From positions 248,001 through 312,000 of the forward strand of contig CAWJCL010000003.1 of the NCBI GenBank assembly GCA_963841425.1: 64,000 bases of DNA. Direction: 5' to 3'. Every line of letters begins with the position of its first letter. Positions within the stretch are counted from its first letter, which is position 1. The stretch is from DATEOR01 sp963841425. GTDB taxonomy: Bacteria; Actinomycetota; Thermoleophilia; Gaiellales; Gaiellaceae. The position numbers and the translations under genes are program-made. Under the pieces are notes generated by a model. The model was not told the DNA's origin. It worked only from the letters and a program-made list of their open reading frames with translations, and made no database searches. Shown here piece by piece: positions 35,235-43,804 of this stretch.

Positions 35235-36599
35235 CTAGAGCGCCCGGCTGCGCGCGGTGGTCGGGCCGCCGGCACGCGGGCGCTTCGTGTTCGTCCGGTT
35301 CGTCGGCGGCTCGTCGGCTGGACCCGGCGTACCGGTCACCGCGGCCTGCAGCACCGCGCCGATGAGCTTGGGGCCCACGGGCTCGAGGGACTCGACCGCC
35401 TTCTCGACGTCTGCGCGCTTGGTTTGTCCGGCTCCGACGACGAGGAAGGTCGCCTCTGCGGCTCGCGCCCACGTCAGCGCACCCCGCGAGCGGGTCGGTG
35501 CAGGTCCGTGCACGATCACGACGTCGGCGTCGGCCGAGAGTGCGGAGACGATCGCCTCCGCGTCCTTGACAGTCAGGCCCGGCGGCCGGGTCCGCGGCCG
35601 GGCGAGCATGAGTGGCGGTCCCGAGCGCAGCGTGAAACGGTCGAGGGTGATTCCCGCGCACGCGACCGGCTCCAGCCGCCTTACGAGCGAAGCGCCACGC
35701 TCCCGTCCATCCATCTGCAGGTACCGCGGGACGCCGTTGCCCTCGAAGTCGGCGACCGCGACGCGGTGCCCGTCGAGGGCCAACGAGAGACCGAGGTCGA
35801 CAACGACCTCGCCGCTGCCGTGCCCTCCGTCGGCGCCGACGATGACCAGGCTTCGTGGTGTCACGGAACCGGCCGCCAGCGCAACTCGTGCGGCCAGCCG
35901 CCGGTACGACGCCAGCTCTGCGGCGCGGACCGCCGATGCCGGGGAGAACGATTCAGCGCGCAAACTTCCGTCGAGGGTCCCGAGCACTGGCAGGCCACTG
36001 GTCTTCGCCAGGTCCTCCTTCCCATTCACCCTCGGTGTACGAGCCTCGGCCACGAGGACGAACGCGAGGCCTGCGAACAGCCCGGCGAAGGCGCCAAACT
36101 CGAGCAGCAGGGCGGGGCGCGGCCGGATCCGCATCGCAGACGTGGCAGGATCGACGACTTCGAGCCGGGGCTCCGATGCGAGCGGGCCAGCGGAGGCCGA
36201 GGGGGCCGGCTGGGTGGATGCGTAGCGTCGCAGTCCCGCCGCGACGGCGTTCACGAGCGCGATCGCTTCTGCCCCTTTCCGGGTGTCGACCTCGATCGTG
36301 ACGATTCGGGTGTCCGCATCGGACTCCCCACGAACGCTGTCGCGAAGCTCGGCGAGAGAGATGTCCTGCTTTGCGTCGCGCAGCGCATATGCGAGCACGG
36401 GGGTGCTTTTCACGAGCTCGGCGTAGGTGGGAGAGAGCCCGGCCGGGTGCCCGACCAAGACCTTGGCGCGCGCTTCGTAGGTGGCGGAGATGCGAGAGCC
36501 GAACGCGTACGCGACCAATGCGCCTCCGATCGTTGCGAGCAAAACGGCCACCCACCATCTCCGCAGGAGCGGACCGAGCCCGATACGCCGATTGCCCAT
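35235..36599 (-). CDS. Second Wzz-type copolymerase with degenerate kinase domain
   Basis: 454 aa. Residues 1-185: two helices (WWVAVLLATIGGALVAYAFG; LLLEFGAFAGLFAGLAFVLV) around a Wzz periplasmic region containing EARAKVLVGHPAGLSPTYAE. Residues 220-430 follow the BY-kinase fold, but Walker A reads VGADGGHGSGEVVVDLG with no GK(S/T), and the later block VAVADFEGNGVPRY keeps only the strand. The C-terminus is a basic, unstructured tail. It is a paralogue of 18098-19333 and probably shares control of chain length without kinase activity. It is convergent with the sulfotransferase with a 1-nt gap. Confidence 0.82.
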   Translation of the reverse strand: MGNRRIGLGPLLRRWWVAVLLATIGGALVAYAFGSRISATYEARAKVLVGHPAGLSPTYAELVKSTPVLAYALRDAKQDISLAELRDSVRGESDADTRIVTIEVDTRKGAEAIALVNAVAAGLRRYASTQPAPSASAGPLASEPRLEVVDPATSAMRIRPRPALLLEFGAFAGLFAGLAFVLVAEARTPRVNGKEDLAKTSGLPVLGTLDGSLRAESFSPASAVRAAELASYRRLAARVALAAGSVTPRSLVIVGADGGHGSGEVVVDLGLSLALDGHRVAVADFEGNGVPRYLQMDGRERGASLVRRLEPVACAGITLDRFTLRSGPPLMLARPRTRPPGLTVKDAEAIVSALSADADVVIVHGPAPTRSRGALTWARAAEATFLVVGAGQTKRADVEKAVESLEPVGPKLIGAVLQAAVTGTPGPADEPPTNRTNTKRPRAGGPTTARSRAL

Positions 36600-36633
36600 G
36601 CCCGCAGAGTAGTGCGACGCGCGAGCGCAGAGC

Positions 36634-36663
36634 CCCGGAGGGGAGGAAGCGGCCCCCTCCGGG
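36634..36663 (-). terminator. Hairpin after the propeller gene
   Basis: Perfect 10-bp stem CCCGGAGGGG / CCCCTCCGGG with a 10-nt loop, 56 bp past the minus-strand propeller stop at 36719 and before the Wzz gene start. It probably ends that transcript; it could also affect the Wzz leader. Confidence 0.5.
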
Positions 36664-36718
36664 CGCTGCGTCTTAGGAGATCACCGCGATCCGAGCGGCG
36701 AAGGCTCCGTGCTCGTCG

Positions 36719-37981
36719 TCAGTGCCGGGTACGCACCCAGGCATGCCAGTAGCGCTTCGTCGCCGCGTTCGTGGCCAGGACCGGGAAGTGGCTCCTCGCG
36801 CCGACACCCTGCTTCGTCGACGTGGGGTTGCCCATCTCGCTGTCGCTGTCGCGGATCACGCGGGCTCCGGCCTTGAACTGCGTGAAGGACGGATGGCCGA
36901 GGCGGGTCTTCTTCATGAAGATCGCCTTATTGTGGATCGAGCCTTCGAAGACCCGGATGCGGTTGTGCCGCTGGTCGAGGAGGACAATCGGGCGGGTGTG
37001 GTCGAGCGAGGCCCGCGAGACGGTGAAGCGCTTCCAGTTGCCGTCGGTCGTCCGCCGAAGGAGCATCGTGCCGGGCTTCGTCTCCCCCCCGAACTTCGTC
37101 TTCGTCACCGCGAAGACGCGTCCCTTCGAGTCGGCCTTCAGGTTGATGTGGTCGTCGGCCATCTTGCGGTCATTGATTGCGGTCTCGGTCGACAACCAGG
37201 TGTTGAATGGATCACCGTCCTGGTGGACGGCGAACAGGATCTGGTCGTGGGCCACATCCCTCGTATCGCTCCACATCACCCCGATGTTGCTGCCGAAATG
37301 GACCACCGACGAGATGTCGTCGGGGGAGACGTCGCCGAGGTCGAGAGTCCCCCCGCCGAACGTGCAGTTCGCGAAATTGCCGACACAGTCGCCGTCCGTC
37401 TTCTTCACGTACACCTGGTGCTGGCCGCCGCTCGTCGCCTGCACCCACGTCGCCCAGATGGCTCCGGTCGAGTCGCGGTCGATGACGAGCGTCTCGCTCT
37501 TCTGGCCGTCGATCACCTCGTTCCCGGCGGGAGCGTACTTGTGCGTCCCCGAATTCCAGTTGAAGAGGTAGAGCCGCATCTGGTCCTTCGGGTCGGGCGA
37601 GGCGATGTTGTGGCTGACGTCCACATGCTTGTGCGAGGCGATGAACAGCTTGTTCCCCACCGAGAGGGCGTCCTGCCGCGTGCTGTCTCGCGTGTCCACC
37701 GCGACGTGGGTATTGACCCATTTCTGCTTGTGAGCATTGAGGCGGAAGATGAGGTACGTGTTGTTTCCGGGGGCGACCTTCTTGGCCATGACGGCCCACC
37801 ACGCCCCGTGGCTGAACCACACCTTGCTCTCGGGCTTCGCCGTCGTCGGCGCGCCGCTCGTGCCGGCCGTGTAGGCGCCGTCTCGGTGACCCGAGTCCGC
37901 ATGGACGACGGCGGGGACGACGAGGGCGGCCGTGAGGCCGCAAAGAATCGTGCATGCAGCGAGGCTTGTTCGTCTCTTCAA
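36719..37981 (-). CDS. Secreted propeller-like protein (paralogue of 32209-34242)
   Basis: 420 aa. Signal peptide MKRRTSLAACTILCGLTAAL, with cleavage near VVHA-DS. The remainder is one domain matching the N-terminal domain of the protein at 32209-34242: PESKVWFSHGAWWAVMAK, RLNAHKQKWVNTHVAVDTR, KMADDHINLKADSKGRVFAV and GNPTSTKQGVG against their counterparts. It lacks the PKD and carbohydrate-binding domains. The repeated W/H-rich signatures point to an extracellular propeller of unknown ligand. It has its own 80-bp upstream region, after the deacetylase gene end. Confidence 0.78.
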   Translation of the reverse strand: MKRRTSLAACTILCGLTAALVVPAVVHADSGHRDGAYTAGTSGAPTTAKPESKVWFSHGAWWAVMAKKVAPGNNTYLIFRLNAHKQKWVNTHVAVDTRDSTRQDALSVGNKLFIASHKHVDVSHNIASPDPKDQMRLYLFNWNSGTHKYAPAGNEVIDGQKSETLVIDRDSTGAIWATWVQATSGGQHQVYVKKTDGDCVGNFANCTFGGGTLDLGDVSPDDISSVVHFGSNIGVMWSDTRDVAHDQILFAVHQDGDPFNTWLSTETAINDRKMADDHINLKADSKGRVFAVTKTKFGGETKPGTMLLRRTTDGNWKRFTVSRASLDHTRPIVLLDQRHNRIRVFEGSIHNKAIFMKKTRLGHPSFTQFKAGARVIRDSDSEMGNPTSTKQGVGARSHFPVLATNAATKRYWHAWVRTRH

Positions 37982-38061
37982 TTCACTCTCCCTTTCCGCA
38001 GGTCTGTGTTTGTCTGCAGCCAGGCCGAGCGTGACGCCCTACCCGGTCCCGGGCTCGCAAC

Positions 38062-39135
38062 TTATCGATTTCGAAGCGCTGTGTGTCCGTCCAAGCGTGT
38101 TTGGTGTTCGTGCACCTCCCTTCGCGAGTTGGGCCTGTGCCACCGGGGCAGAAGCTGCGCGCGCACGAGCGGCACGGCGGATGCTCGGCCAACGTTGATG
38201 CGCCGAAGCCGCAGCCAGTCGGCGGTGCGGATGTCGTTCGTCCCTCGCTTCGCCGAGAACGCGAGCTCGAACCTCTCCTCTACGAGAATGCGCGCGACCT
38301 CGGGGCTCTCTCCCCCGGCCGGGTAGGCAAAAACGCGTGCCGCCCTACCGACCTCACGTTCGAGATCCTCGAGCGATCCGACGATCTCGGCGCGCGCCCT
38401 CTCGACCGGCACCTTGTCGAGGAGTGGGTGAGTTCGAGAGTGAGGCGCCAGGTCGACGCCCTCAGACCCGAGGCGGCGGAGTTCCGGCCAGCCGAGGACC
38501 TCGGATCGGGCCGGAGGAGCCCCGAGCGTCTCGCAGACCTCGTCCACGAGCTTCATTCCCTCCTCGTGGGGCAACGATTTCACCGTGCTCCGAAGGAGCC
38601 GATACGCGTCCACGCGGTCGGATGTCGACTCGAGGCGAAGCTCCCCGACCGGAGTGTCGATCCCGGTCGCGCTCGCCCGGCTGACTGCGCTGTAGAGCCG
38701 GTCCCACCAGAATGCTCTCCCTGGGTCTCCCGGATAGGCCGTGGGAACGAAGAGAACGGCCGGAATGCCTTGGCGTCGGAGGATCGGCCAGGCGTGGTCT
38801 GCGAAGTCGCGGTAGCCGTCGTCGAACGTGACGAGGACGGAGCGGAGCGGCAGCGCGTGCTCTCCGCGGCGCGCACCGAGCAGCTCGGCCAGTGAGAGCG
38901 GCCGGTAGCGGGAGGCCAGGAATGTCATCTGAGCAGCAAACTCGGCAGGGTCGGTGAAGAGGCCGGGGTAGCAGAGCGGCGAAAGCGCCGGATCGGCGAC
39001 TCGGTGGTATGTGAGGACCGCGAATCCGCCGGGCCGGGCGGGCATCATCCGCTCGAGCGCCGCGACGAACAGCTCGAACCCCCTCGTCCGCGTGGCCGCG
39101 AGAGCGGAGCGGCGGATGAAACCCTTCCCGCTCAC
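38062..39135 (-). CDS. Polysaccharide deacetylase (CE4/NodB type)
   Basis: 357 aa from GTG 39135 (GTGA overlap with the ATP-grasp stop). NodB motifs: VLTYHRVAD, VLVTFDDGYRDFADHAWPIL (catalytic and metal Asp pair), and LAPHSRTHPLLDKV (metal His pair H-x3-H). Later, VFAYPAGGESPEVARIL is the family's fourth motif. It removes acetyl groups from N-acetyl sugars; the lack of a signal peptide suggests action on cytosolic or membrane-linked intermediates. It is the last gene of the nine-gene minus-strand operon. Confidence 0.9.
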   Translation of the reverse strand: MSGKGFIRRSALAATRTRGFELFVAALERMMPARPGGFAVLTYHRVADPALSPLCYPGLFTDPAEFAAQMTFLASRYRPLSLAELLGARRGEHALPLRSVLVTFDDGYRDFADHAWPILRRQGIPAVLFVPTAYPGDPGRAFWWDRLYSAVSRASATGIDTPVGELRLESTSDRVDAYRLLRSTVKSLPHEEGMKLVDEVCETLGAPPARSEVLGWPELRRLGSEGVDLAPHSRTHPLLDKVPVERARAEIVGSLEDLEREVGRAARVFAYPAGGESPEVARILVEERFELAFSAKRGTNDIRTADWLRLRRINVGRASAVPLVRAQLLPRWHRPNSRREVHEHQTRLDGHTALRNR

Positions 39136-40340
39136 GATCGAGCCTTCCGTCGAAGCTTGGCCGCGATCCCTGCGATCTCGGCGACGCCCGGCCGCGGATC
39201 GTCCCAGGCGAGGATGTCGAACCCGTCCCTCGGGTATACGAGTCGCATGGCCGCCTCGACCCCCGCACGGCGAGGGGGCACGAGAACGAGTCGGCGACCC
39301 TGGCGGCCCCGCAACGTCGACGCGATCCAGACGACCTCCAGATCGAGGTTGCGGGAACGGACGCCGAGCTCGTAGGCGGTGTCCGGCGGCCGTCCGTTCT
39401 CGGGAGGGCCCGTGAGGTAGAGCTCCGCCATCCGCACCGGGAAGTCGATGCCGCTCTTGACCGCGAGCGGAAGCGAGCCCCAGATCCGCCCGTTGATCTC
39501 CATGAGGCGCGCGCCGTTCTCTCCGAGCTTGAACTCGACCATCGCGAGTCCGGTCCACTCGAGCGCGGCCAAGAGGCGCTTGGAGTACTCGTAGAGCGTC
39601 GAATCCAGAGGCACGCTCTCACGAAACGAGCTTGCACCGCCGGTGATCGGAACCTCGTGCAGGCGACGGTGCTGGAATGCCGCCAGCGGGCGGCCGCGAT
39701 GAAGCAGGAGCTCGACTCCGTGACCTTCACCCCTGTGGTACTCCTGGAGCAGAATCTCGAAGCGGCCTTCCGCGCGCGCGACCTCCGCGTCGAGCGACGC
39801 TCGATCCTCTGCATAGGTGACCTCGTGATGCTCGACGACATCGTTGCCGGGTCGAACGCTCGACGCCCTCGGCTTCAAGACGAGAGGCCAGCCGAGTGAC
39901 TCCGCCGCCTCACGTGCCTGCTCGACGGTCGAGACGACGGTCGTCCGCGGCACGGGTACGTCCTCCTTGCGGGCCAGCTCGATGGTCGCGAGCTTGTCCT
40001 GGGTCGTCGCGTAGGAATCCCTGTCCGGCAGCGCGAGCGCGCAGGTGTCGACGAAGCGCTCGCGCTCCTCCGAGAGGAGGAGCGTCAGCTCGTCACCGCA
40101 AGGAACGATGAGGTCGACCCGGCGCTGCTCGGCCGCGCGCAGGAGGACGCTGAGGGCGCCCTCCGGATCCGTGCGCGGCGACGGATAACGCAGGCGATCC
40201 GCTGCGTGGCGAGAATAGAAGCCCGGGCTACGCGCTTCACAGTCGGCCGCGATCACCTCCGCGCCGCTTCGCCCGAGCGAGCGGATGATCGTGACTGCCG
40301 CCCCCCGAGCAGCGTCCGTGACCAGGATGCGTCGCCTCAG
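39132..40340 (-). CDS. ATP-grasp family ligase with probable CTG start
   Basis: 402 aa. ATP-grasp domain: N-terminal RRRILVTDAARGAAVTIIRS (Rossmann-like), PLVLKPRASSVRPGNDVVEH (ATP Lys), LLQEYHRGEGHGVELLL and MVEFKLGENGARLMEINGRI with the Mg-binding Glu and Asn. It resembles carbamoyl-phosphate-synthase-like ATP-grasp proteins of EPS and peptide loci. No ATG, GTG or TTG lies in frame near the expected start; CTG 40340 overlaps the TGA of the kinase gene as CTGA, like the ATGA/GTGA junctions of the other operon genes. It probably joins an acid and an amine or nucleophile; substrates unknown. Confidence 0.85.
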   Translation of the reverse strand: MRRRILVTDAARGAAVTIIRSLGRSGAEVIAADCEARSPGFYSRHAADRLRYPSPRTDPEGALSVLLRAAEQRRVDLIVPCGDELTLLLSEERERFVDTCALALPDRDSYATTQDKLATIELARKEDVPVPRTTVVSTVEQAREAAESLGWPLVLKPRASSVRPGNDVVEHHEVTYAEDRASLDAEVARAEGRFEILLQEYHRGEGHGVELLLHRGRPLAAFQHRRLHEVPITGGASSFRESVPLDSTLYEYSKRLLAALEWTGLAMVEFKLGENGARLMEINGRIWGSLPLAVKSGIDFPVRMAELYLTGPPENGRPPDTAYELGVRSRNLDLEVVWIASTLRGRQGRRLVLVPPRRAGVEAAMRLVYPRDGFDILAWDDPRPGVAEIAGIAAKLRRKARS

Positions 40341-41071
40341 GAACGGACCCCTTCCTGCACGGCGAAACCACGACCTCGCGAGTACGCCTCGATCCTGGCG
40401 GCCACGTCGCGCGTCACGGCCTCGACGGGGCGGCTCGCGTCGACGACTGTGAATCCGTCGAGGACCTTTCCGAGCTCGAGATACTCTCGCCGGCGTCGCT
40501 CGAGGGACTCGACGGTTCCCTCGCCCTTGCGTTCGAACAGGACCTCTGCGGGAGCGTCGAGATAGATGACGAGGTCCGGTTTGGGGTACAGACGCGAGAG
40601 GACGAATCCGTGCAGGCGCCTGCTCGCGGTGCGTCGCGGCTTGGCTGCGACGTCGTAGGCGAAGTAGTCGGCGAAGAAGTGCCGGTCGAACACCACGACG
40701 TCTCCGCGCCGACGATGCAGGGTCGCGAGGATCGCGCGATGCCACTCTTCGGCCAGGCGGTTGCCGAGGCGGACGAACGAGCGCGCCGATCGAAGATTGC
40801 GACGGGCGAATCCTCTGGGGGCGATCGCCTCGGATTCGCTCGAGTCCCGCGGTCCGGCTGTGTCCGGTCTCGCTCCACGGCGACGACGGAGCGCGTGCAC
40901 GACGCGCGTGGTGTAGAGGAGATGGTTGCTCGAATCGGGATTGACGCCCATGTAGAGGTACTCGACCGGAAAGGGCAACGCGCTCTGGAGCGCGCGGGCA
41001 ACCGTCGTCTTCCCCGCCCCGTCCGGACCGATGAGGGCGACCGTGAAGCCCGGTCTCGTCAGCGAGCCCAC
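40337..41071 (-). CDS. Thymidylate-kinase-like P-loop protein
   Basis: 244 aa from GTG 41071. The P-loop is GPDGAGKTT (residues 15-23), the DR motif is VVVFDRHFFADYFAYD (129-130) and PKPDLVIYLDAPAEVLFERK is the LID-proximal strand. The middle (GARPDTAGPRDSSESEAIAP) is an insert. Close to dTMP kinases in fold, but its location makes a sugar or modified-nucleotide kinase role possible. The start lies 13 nt inside the APH-like gene; the stop overlaps the ATP-grasp start. Confidence 0.82.
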   Translation of the reverse strand: MGSLTRPGFTVALIGPDGAGKTTVARALQSALPFPVEYLYMGVNPDSSNHLLYTTRVVHALRRRRGARPDTAGPRDSSESEAIAPRGFARRNLRSARSFVRLGNRLAEEWHRAILATLHRRRGDVVVFDRHFFADYFAYDVAAKPRRTASRRLHGFVLSRLYPKPDLVIYLDAPAEVLFERKGEGTVESLERRRREYLELGKVLDGFTVVDASRPVEAVTRDVAARIEAYSRGRGFAVQEGVRS

Positions 41072-42072
41072 GCGAGATCTCCCAGGTTCTCGAGGGTGTG
41101 GCTCCAGAGCCGGTAGTAGCGGTTGCGGCGCACCCAAGCAGCGCCTTCCTCGTCCAGGCGCGAGCGGTCGTCGGCGATTCGCACTGCCAGGCCGGCCGTG
41201 TAGCGGGCCCAGCAAGCGAGGAAGAGCGGGGCGAGCAAGACCGGATCCAGCTCGAGCCCCGCCGCATAGGCGAGCACCCTCGACCGAGCCCAGCCTGCTC
41301 GGCCGAAGAACGCCTGACCGAAGGCGGTGACGTATTCCTCCGGGGTCGGTGTGCGCCGCAGGGCGAACGTCGCGAACGCGAGGAAGAAGCTGAGGTCGTG
41401 AAGCGGAAAGCCGTCCTCCTCCGCGAGCTCCCAGTCCACCACCCCGACCCGCCCGGAAGAGAGGAGAATCAAGTTCGGGTGGCTGAGGTCACCGTGCTCG
41501 AAGACCCGCGGCAACGACGCGTCGCGGAGCGGCTCGACGATCTCGAGCGTCCGGGATACGAGATCTCGCTCCGTCGCCGCGTCCGGAAAGAATTCGGCGA
41601 AGAGGCTCAGCGGCTCGACGATCAGTCGCTCGAACGACGTTCCCCCGCGGTCGTTGCACGGCAGGCTTATGAGCCAGCTGACAACGGTGTCGACGCACCG
41701 CGAGGGATCGGCACGGAGAATCCGGCGAGTCATGAGCGGCCCGACGAGAGCGGTTTCGACGAGGAACGGCCGGTCGCCGTCCTCGCACGCAACGACCTCG
41801 GGAATCGACTCGCTCGCCCCCGGACTCTGCTCCCGCAGGGCAGTCAGGACACGCGCTTCCCGGGCGATGCCGTCGTCGTCACCGGACAGCCGGGGCATCT
41901 TGACGACGAGCTTCGGCTCGCCCGCACCGGTCGGAATCAGAAGGGCCACGACGTGGCGCGACGTTCGGAAGCGAGGGGTGAGCACCACGCAGGAGGGCCT
42001 CTCGCCGAGATCGAATCGCTCGAGGAGGTGCCGACTCCGCAGCCCTTCCACCCGGGACAGAATTGTGTTCAT
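41059..42072 (-). CDS. APH-family phosphotransferase-like protein
   Basis: 337 aa from ATG 42072 (ATGA overlap). ATP Lys58 in KLVVKMPRLSG; catalytic VFEHGDLSHPNLIL (His193, Asp195, Asn200) and VGVVDWELAEEDG (metal Asp213). It is homologous to the C-terminal half of the fused gene at 19362-21119 (matching Brenner-type HGD...N and DWE motifs). It likely phosphorylates a glycan, glycolipid or small cosubstrate. It is one of nine operon genes; the methyltransferase-like gene precedes it. Confidence 0.82.
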   Translation of the reverse strand: MNTILSRVEGLRSRHLLERFDLGERPSCVVLTPRFRTSRHVVALLIPTGAGEPKLVVKMPRLSGDDDGIAREARVLTALREQSPGASESIPEVVACEDGDRPFLVETALVGPLMTRRILRADPSRCVDTVVSWLISLPCNDRGGTSFERLIVEPLSLFAEFFPDAATERDLVSRTLEIVEPLRDASLPRVFEHGDLSHPNLILLSSGRVGVVDWELAEEDGFPLHDLSFFLAFATFALRRTPTPEEYVTAFGQAFFGRAGWARSRVLAYAAGLELDPVLLAPLFLACWARYTAGLAVRIADDRSRLDEEGAAWVRRNRYYRLWSHTLENLGDLAWAR

Positions 42073-42686
42073 CGCCCCTCTCCGGCCTCCTCGGGCTGAC
42101 GTCCGATCGCGCTCGCACAGGGAACGAACAGCGCGAGCTGCCGGGTTCCCGCGAGAAGGGGAGCCAGCCGCGTCACCACGCGCGCGCCGCTCGTCCGTCC
42201 TCGCGCCAGCCCGTGACGGACCGCAGCCACGTCGTCGAGGGGGATGATCGCGCGACACGAGGCGAAGTCGGGCCAGTGAACGTGGGTGTCGACCTCGACG
42301 AGCCCCATTCTCCTGAGCGTCCTCGCGCATCCTCGCGCGGAGCGAGGCGCGTCAGCATGCCTCGAGGGAATCGACGTCTCGACCTCGACGTAGAGCCAGC
42401 CGCCCGGGCGCAGCAACCCGGGGACGGCCTCGATGACCTCGCGACGTGGATTTCGAAGAACCACGAGATCGTAGGGCGCATCGAGGCCTGCCGCGGACGT
42501 CGAGTCCGCCACGTCCAGTGAGGCGCTGAAGAGTGCGAGTGACTCGAGGAGGTCGGCGTCGGTGACGCAGATGCACGCAACGCGGCCGAGGTCGGGAGTG
42601 GGAAGAAGAAATCTCCAGTCGATGCGCCGCGATGCCTGGAGCAGGGCTTCGTGAGCGACCGTCTTCACCGGGTGCGTCTGCGTCAC
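42069..42686 (-). CDS. Methyltransferase-like protein (half of split pair)
   Basis: 205 aa from GTG 42686 (GTGA overlap). The opening IDWRFLLPTPDLGRVACIC matches NWCFLLPRLELGRVLTVG of the fused protein at 19362. LDAPYDLVVLRNP and LLRPGGWLYVEV follow the class I methyltransferase strand 4-5 pattern. A canonical SAM Gly-rich motif is absent, so it may be a non-catalytic or divergent member. It sits directly before the APH-like gene, the same order as in the fusion. Confidence 0.68.
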   Translation of the reverse strand: MTQTHPVKTVAHEALLQASRRIDWRFLLPTPDLGRVACICVTDADLLESLALFSASLDVADSTSAAGLDAPYDLVVLRNPRREVIEAVPGLLRPGGWLYVEVETSIPSRHADAPRSARGCARTLRRMGLVEVDTHVHWPDFASCRAIIPLDDVAAVRHGLARGRTSGARVVTRLAPLLAGTRQLALFVPCASAIGRQPEEAGEGR

Positions 42687-43804
42687 TTGCAGTACCGCTT
42701 CATGGAATCGAAGAGAGCGCCCAGCGATACCGGATACGGATGGCGCACGACGAACGCGGGCTTGCCGGCGAGCGCGTGCGAAAGCGCGTCGCGTTCCAGT
42801 GTCGCGGCATGGTCGACGACGTGGCTCGACGCTTCCGGGAACGCGAAGCGAAACTTCAGATACGCCGCGGTCAGATCCAAGCTCTCGTGCCGAAGCGAGA
42901 ACGCCATGCGACGTCCGATTTCGGACGCGTCTGCCGGCTCGACGACCACTTCGTCGCTCTCGTGGCTCATGAGGAAGAAGAGCCGATCGAATGGAGCGGA
43001 CATCGGCCCGAGCCGGCCGAACAGGCGCTCCGGTGCCACGTCGACATAGCGCTGTCGTTTCAGGAGCGTCGTCACCCTCCCGTCCGCGGGCCGCAGGACT
43101 CGCTCGGCGGCGAGCAGCACGTCGAGGGTCTTCAAGCGGGCACGCTCGCGGGCCCGGAGCAGTCGCGCGTACTCCGGCAGTTGCCGGAGCTGCCACTGCC
43201 AGATGCGGATCGGCTGGGGAATCCCGTAGACGTGCGCGCCATTCGCCGGGATATAGACCCACTCGTCACCGACGTACTCCGCCCCGTGCGCGGCGAACGC
43301 GAGCAGAGCTTCCGTTTTTCCGCCCTTCGACCACCCCGTGGCGACGACGCCGGTGCCCTCGTGGACGAAGGCCGACGCGTGCAAGGGAAGGATCCCCTTT
43401 GCGAGGAGCGTCAGATTCAGGATGGGGATCAGCAGCGGAACCGCCGCGAGTCCGCGCTCGCAGACGATCTCAGCCGGGCCGCCGATCTGTCTGAAGTCGA
43501 TGCGGACCCGCGCCGACGACTTGTGCTTGCTGCGCAGAACGAGAAACGCATCGTCCGTGAAGGCCGCATCGTCCAGGCCGATGTAGCGAAGCCGTGAGGA
43601 TCTCTGGTTTCGATCGACGAACCTGATCACGACGTCGGGCGCCCGGTCGACGATGGCCTCCAACGGTCCGAGCTGCCGTCTGACAGCCGCGGCGTCGGCC
43701 GAGGTGGCGCCTACCGTCCGGATCGCCGCGAGGCCGTGGAGGTCGAAGTCGAGAACGCCGGCACCTCTTGCCGGGGCCTCCGCCTCTGCGCGAGCGATGC
43801 TCAC
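42683..43804 (-). CDS. HprK-like serine kinase (EPS/HPr-rel type)
   Basis: 373 aa from GTG 43804. The HPr-kinase-like core has LPLHASAFVHEGTGVVATGW (catalytic His142), the P-loop GWSKGGKT (157-164), and EYVGDEWVYI (Asp180, Glu181). The N-terminal 120 residues and C-terminal 150 residues differ from true HprK. Such proteins occur next to nucleotidyltransferases in exopolysaccharide and lasso-peptide clusters (HPr-rel-A-like systems); the target is unknown. Here no PqqD-like partner is seen. It overlaps both neighbours by 4 nt. Confidence 0.8.
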   Translation of the reverse strand: MSIARAEAEAPARGAGVLDFDLHGLAAIRTVGATSADAAAVRRQLGPLEAIVDRAPDVVIRFVDRNQRSSRLRYIGLDDAAFTDDAFLVLRSKHKSSARVRIDFRQIGGPAEIVCERGLAAVPLLIPILNLTLLAKGILPLHASAFVHEGTGVVATGWSKGGKTEALLAFAAHGAEYVGDEWVYIPANGAHVYGIPQPIRIWQWQLRQLPEYARLLRARERARLKTLDVLLAAERVLRPADGRVTTLLKRQRYVDVAPERLFGRLGPMSAPFDRLFFLMSHESDEVVVEPADASEIGRRMAFSLRHESLDLTAAYLKFRFAFPEASSHVVDHAATLERDALSHALAGKPAFVVRHPYPVSLGALFDSMKRYCK

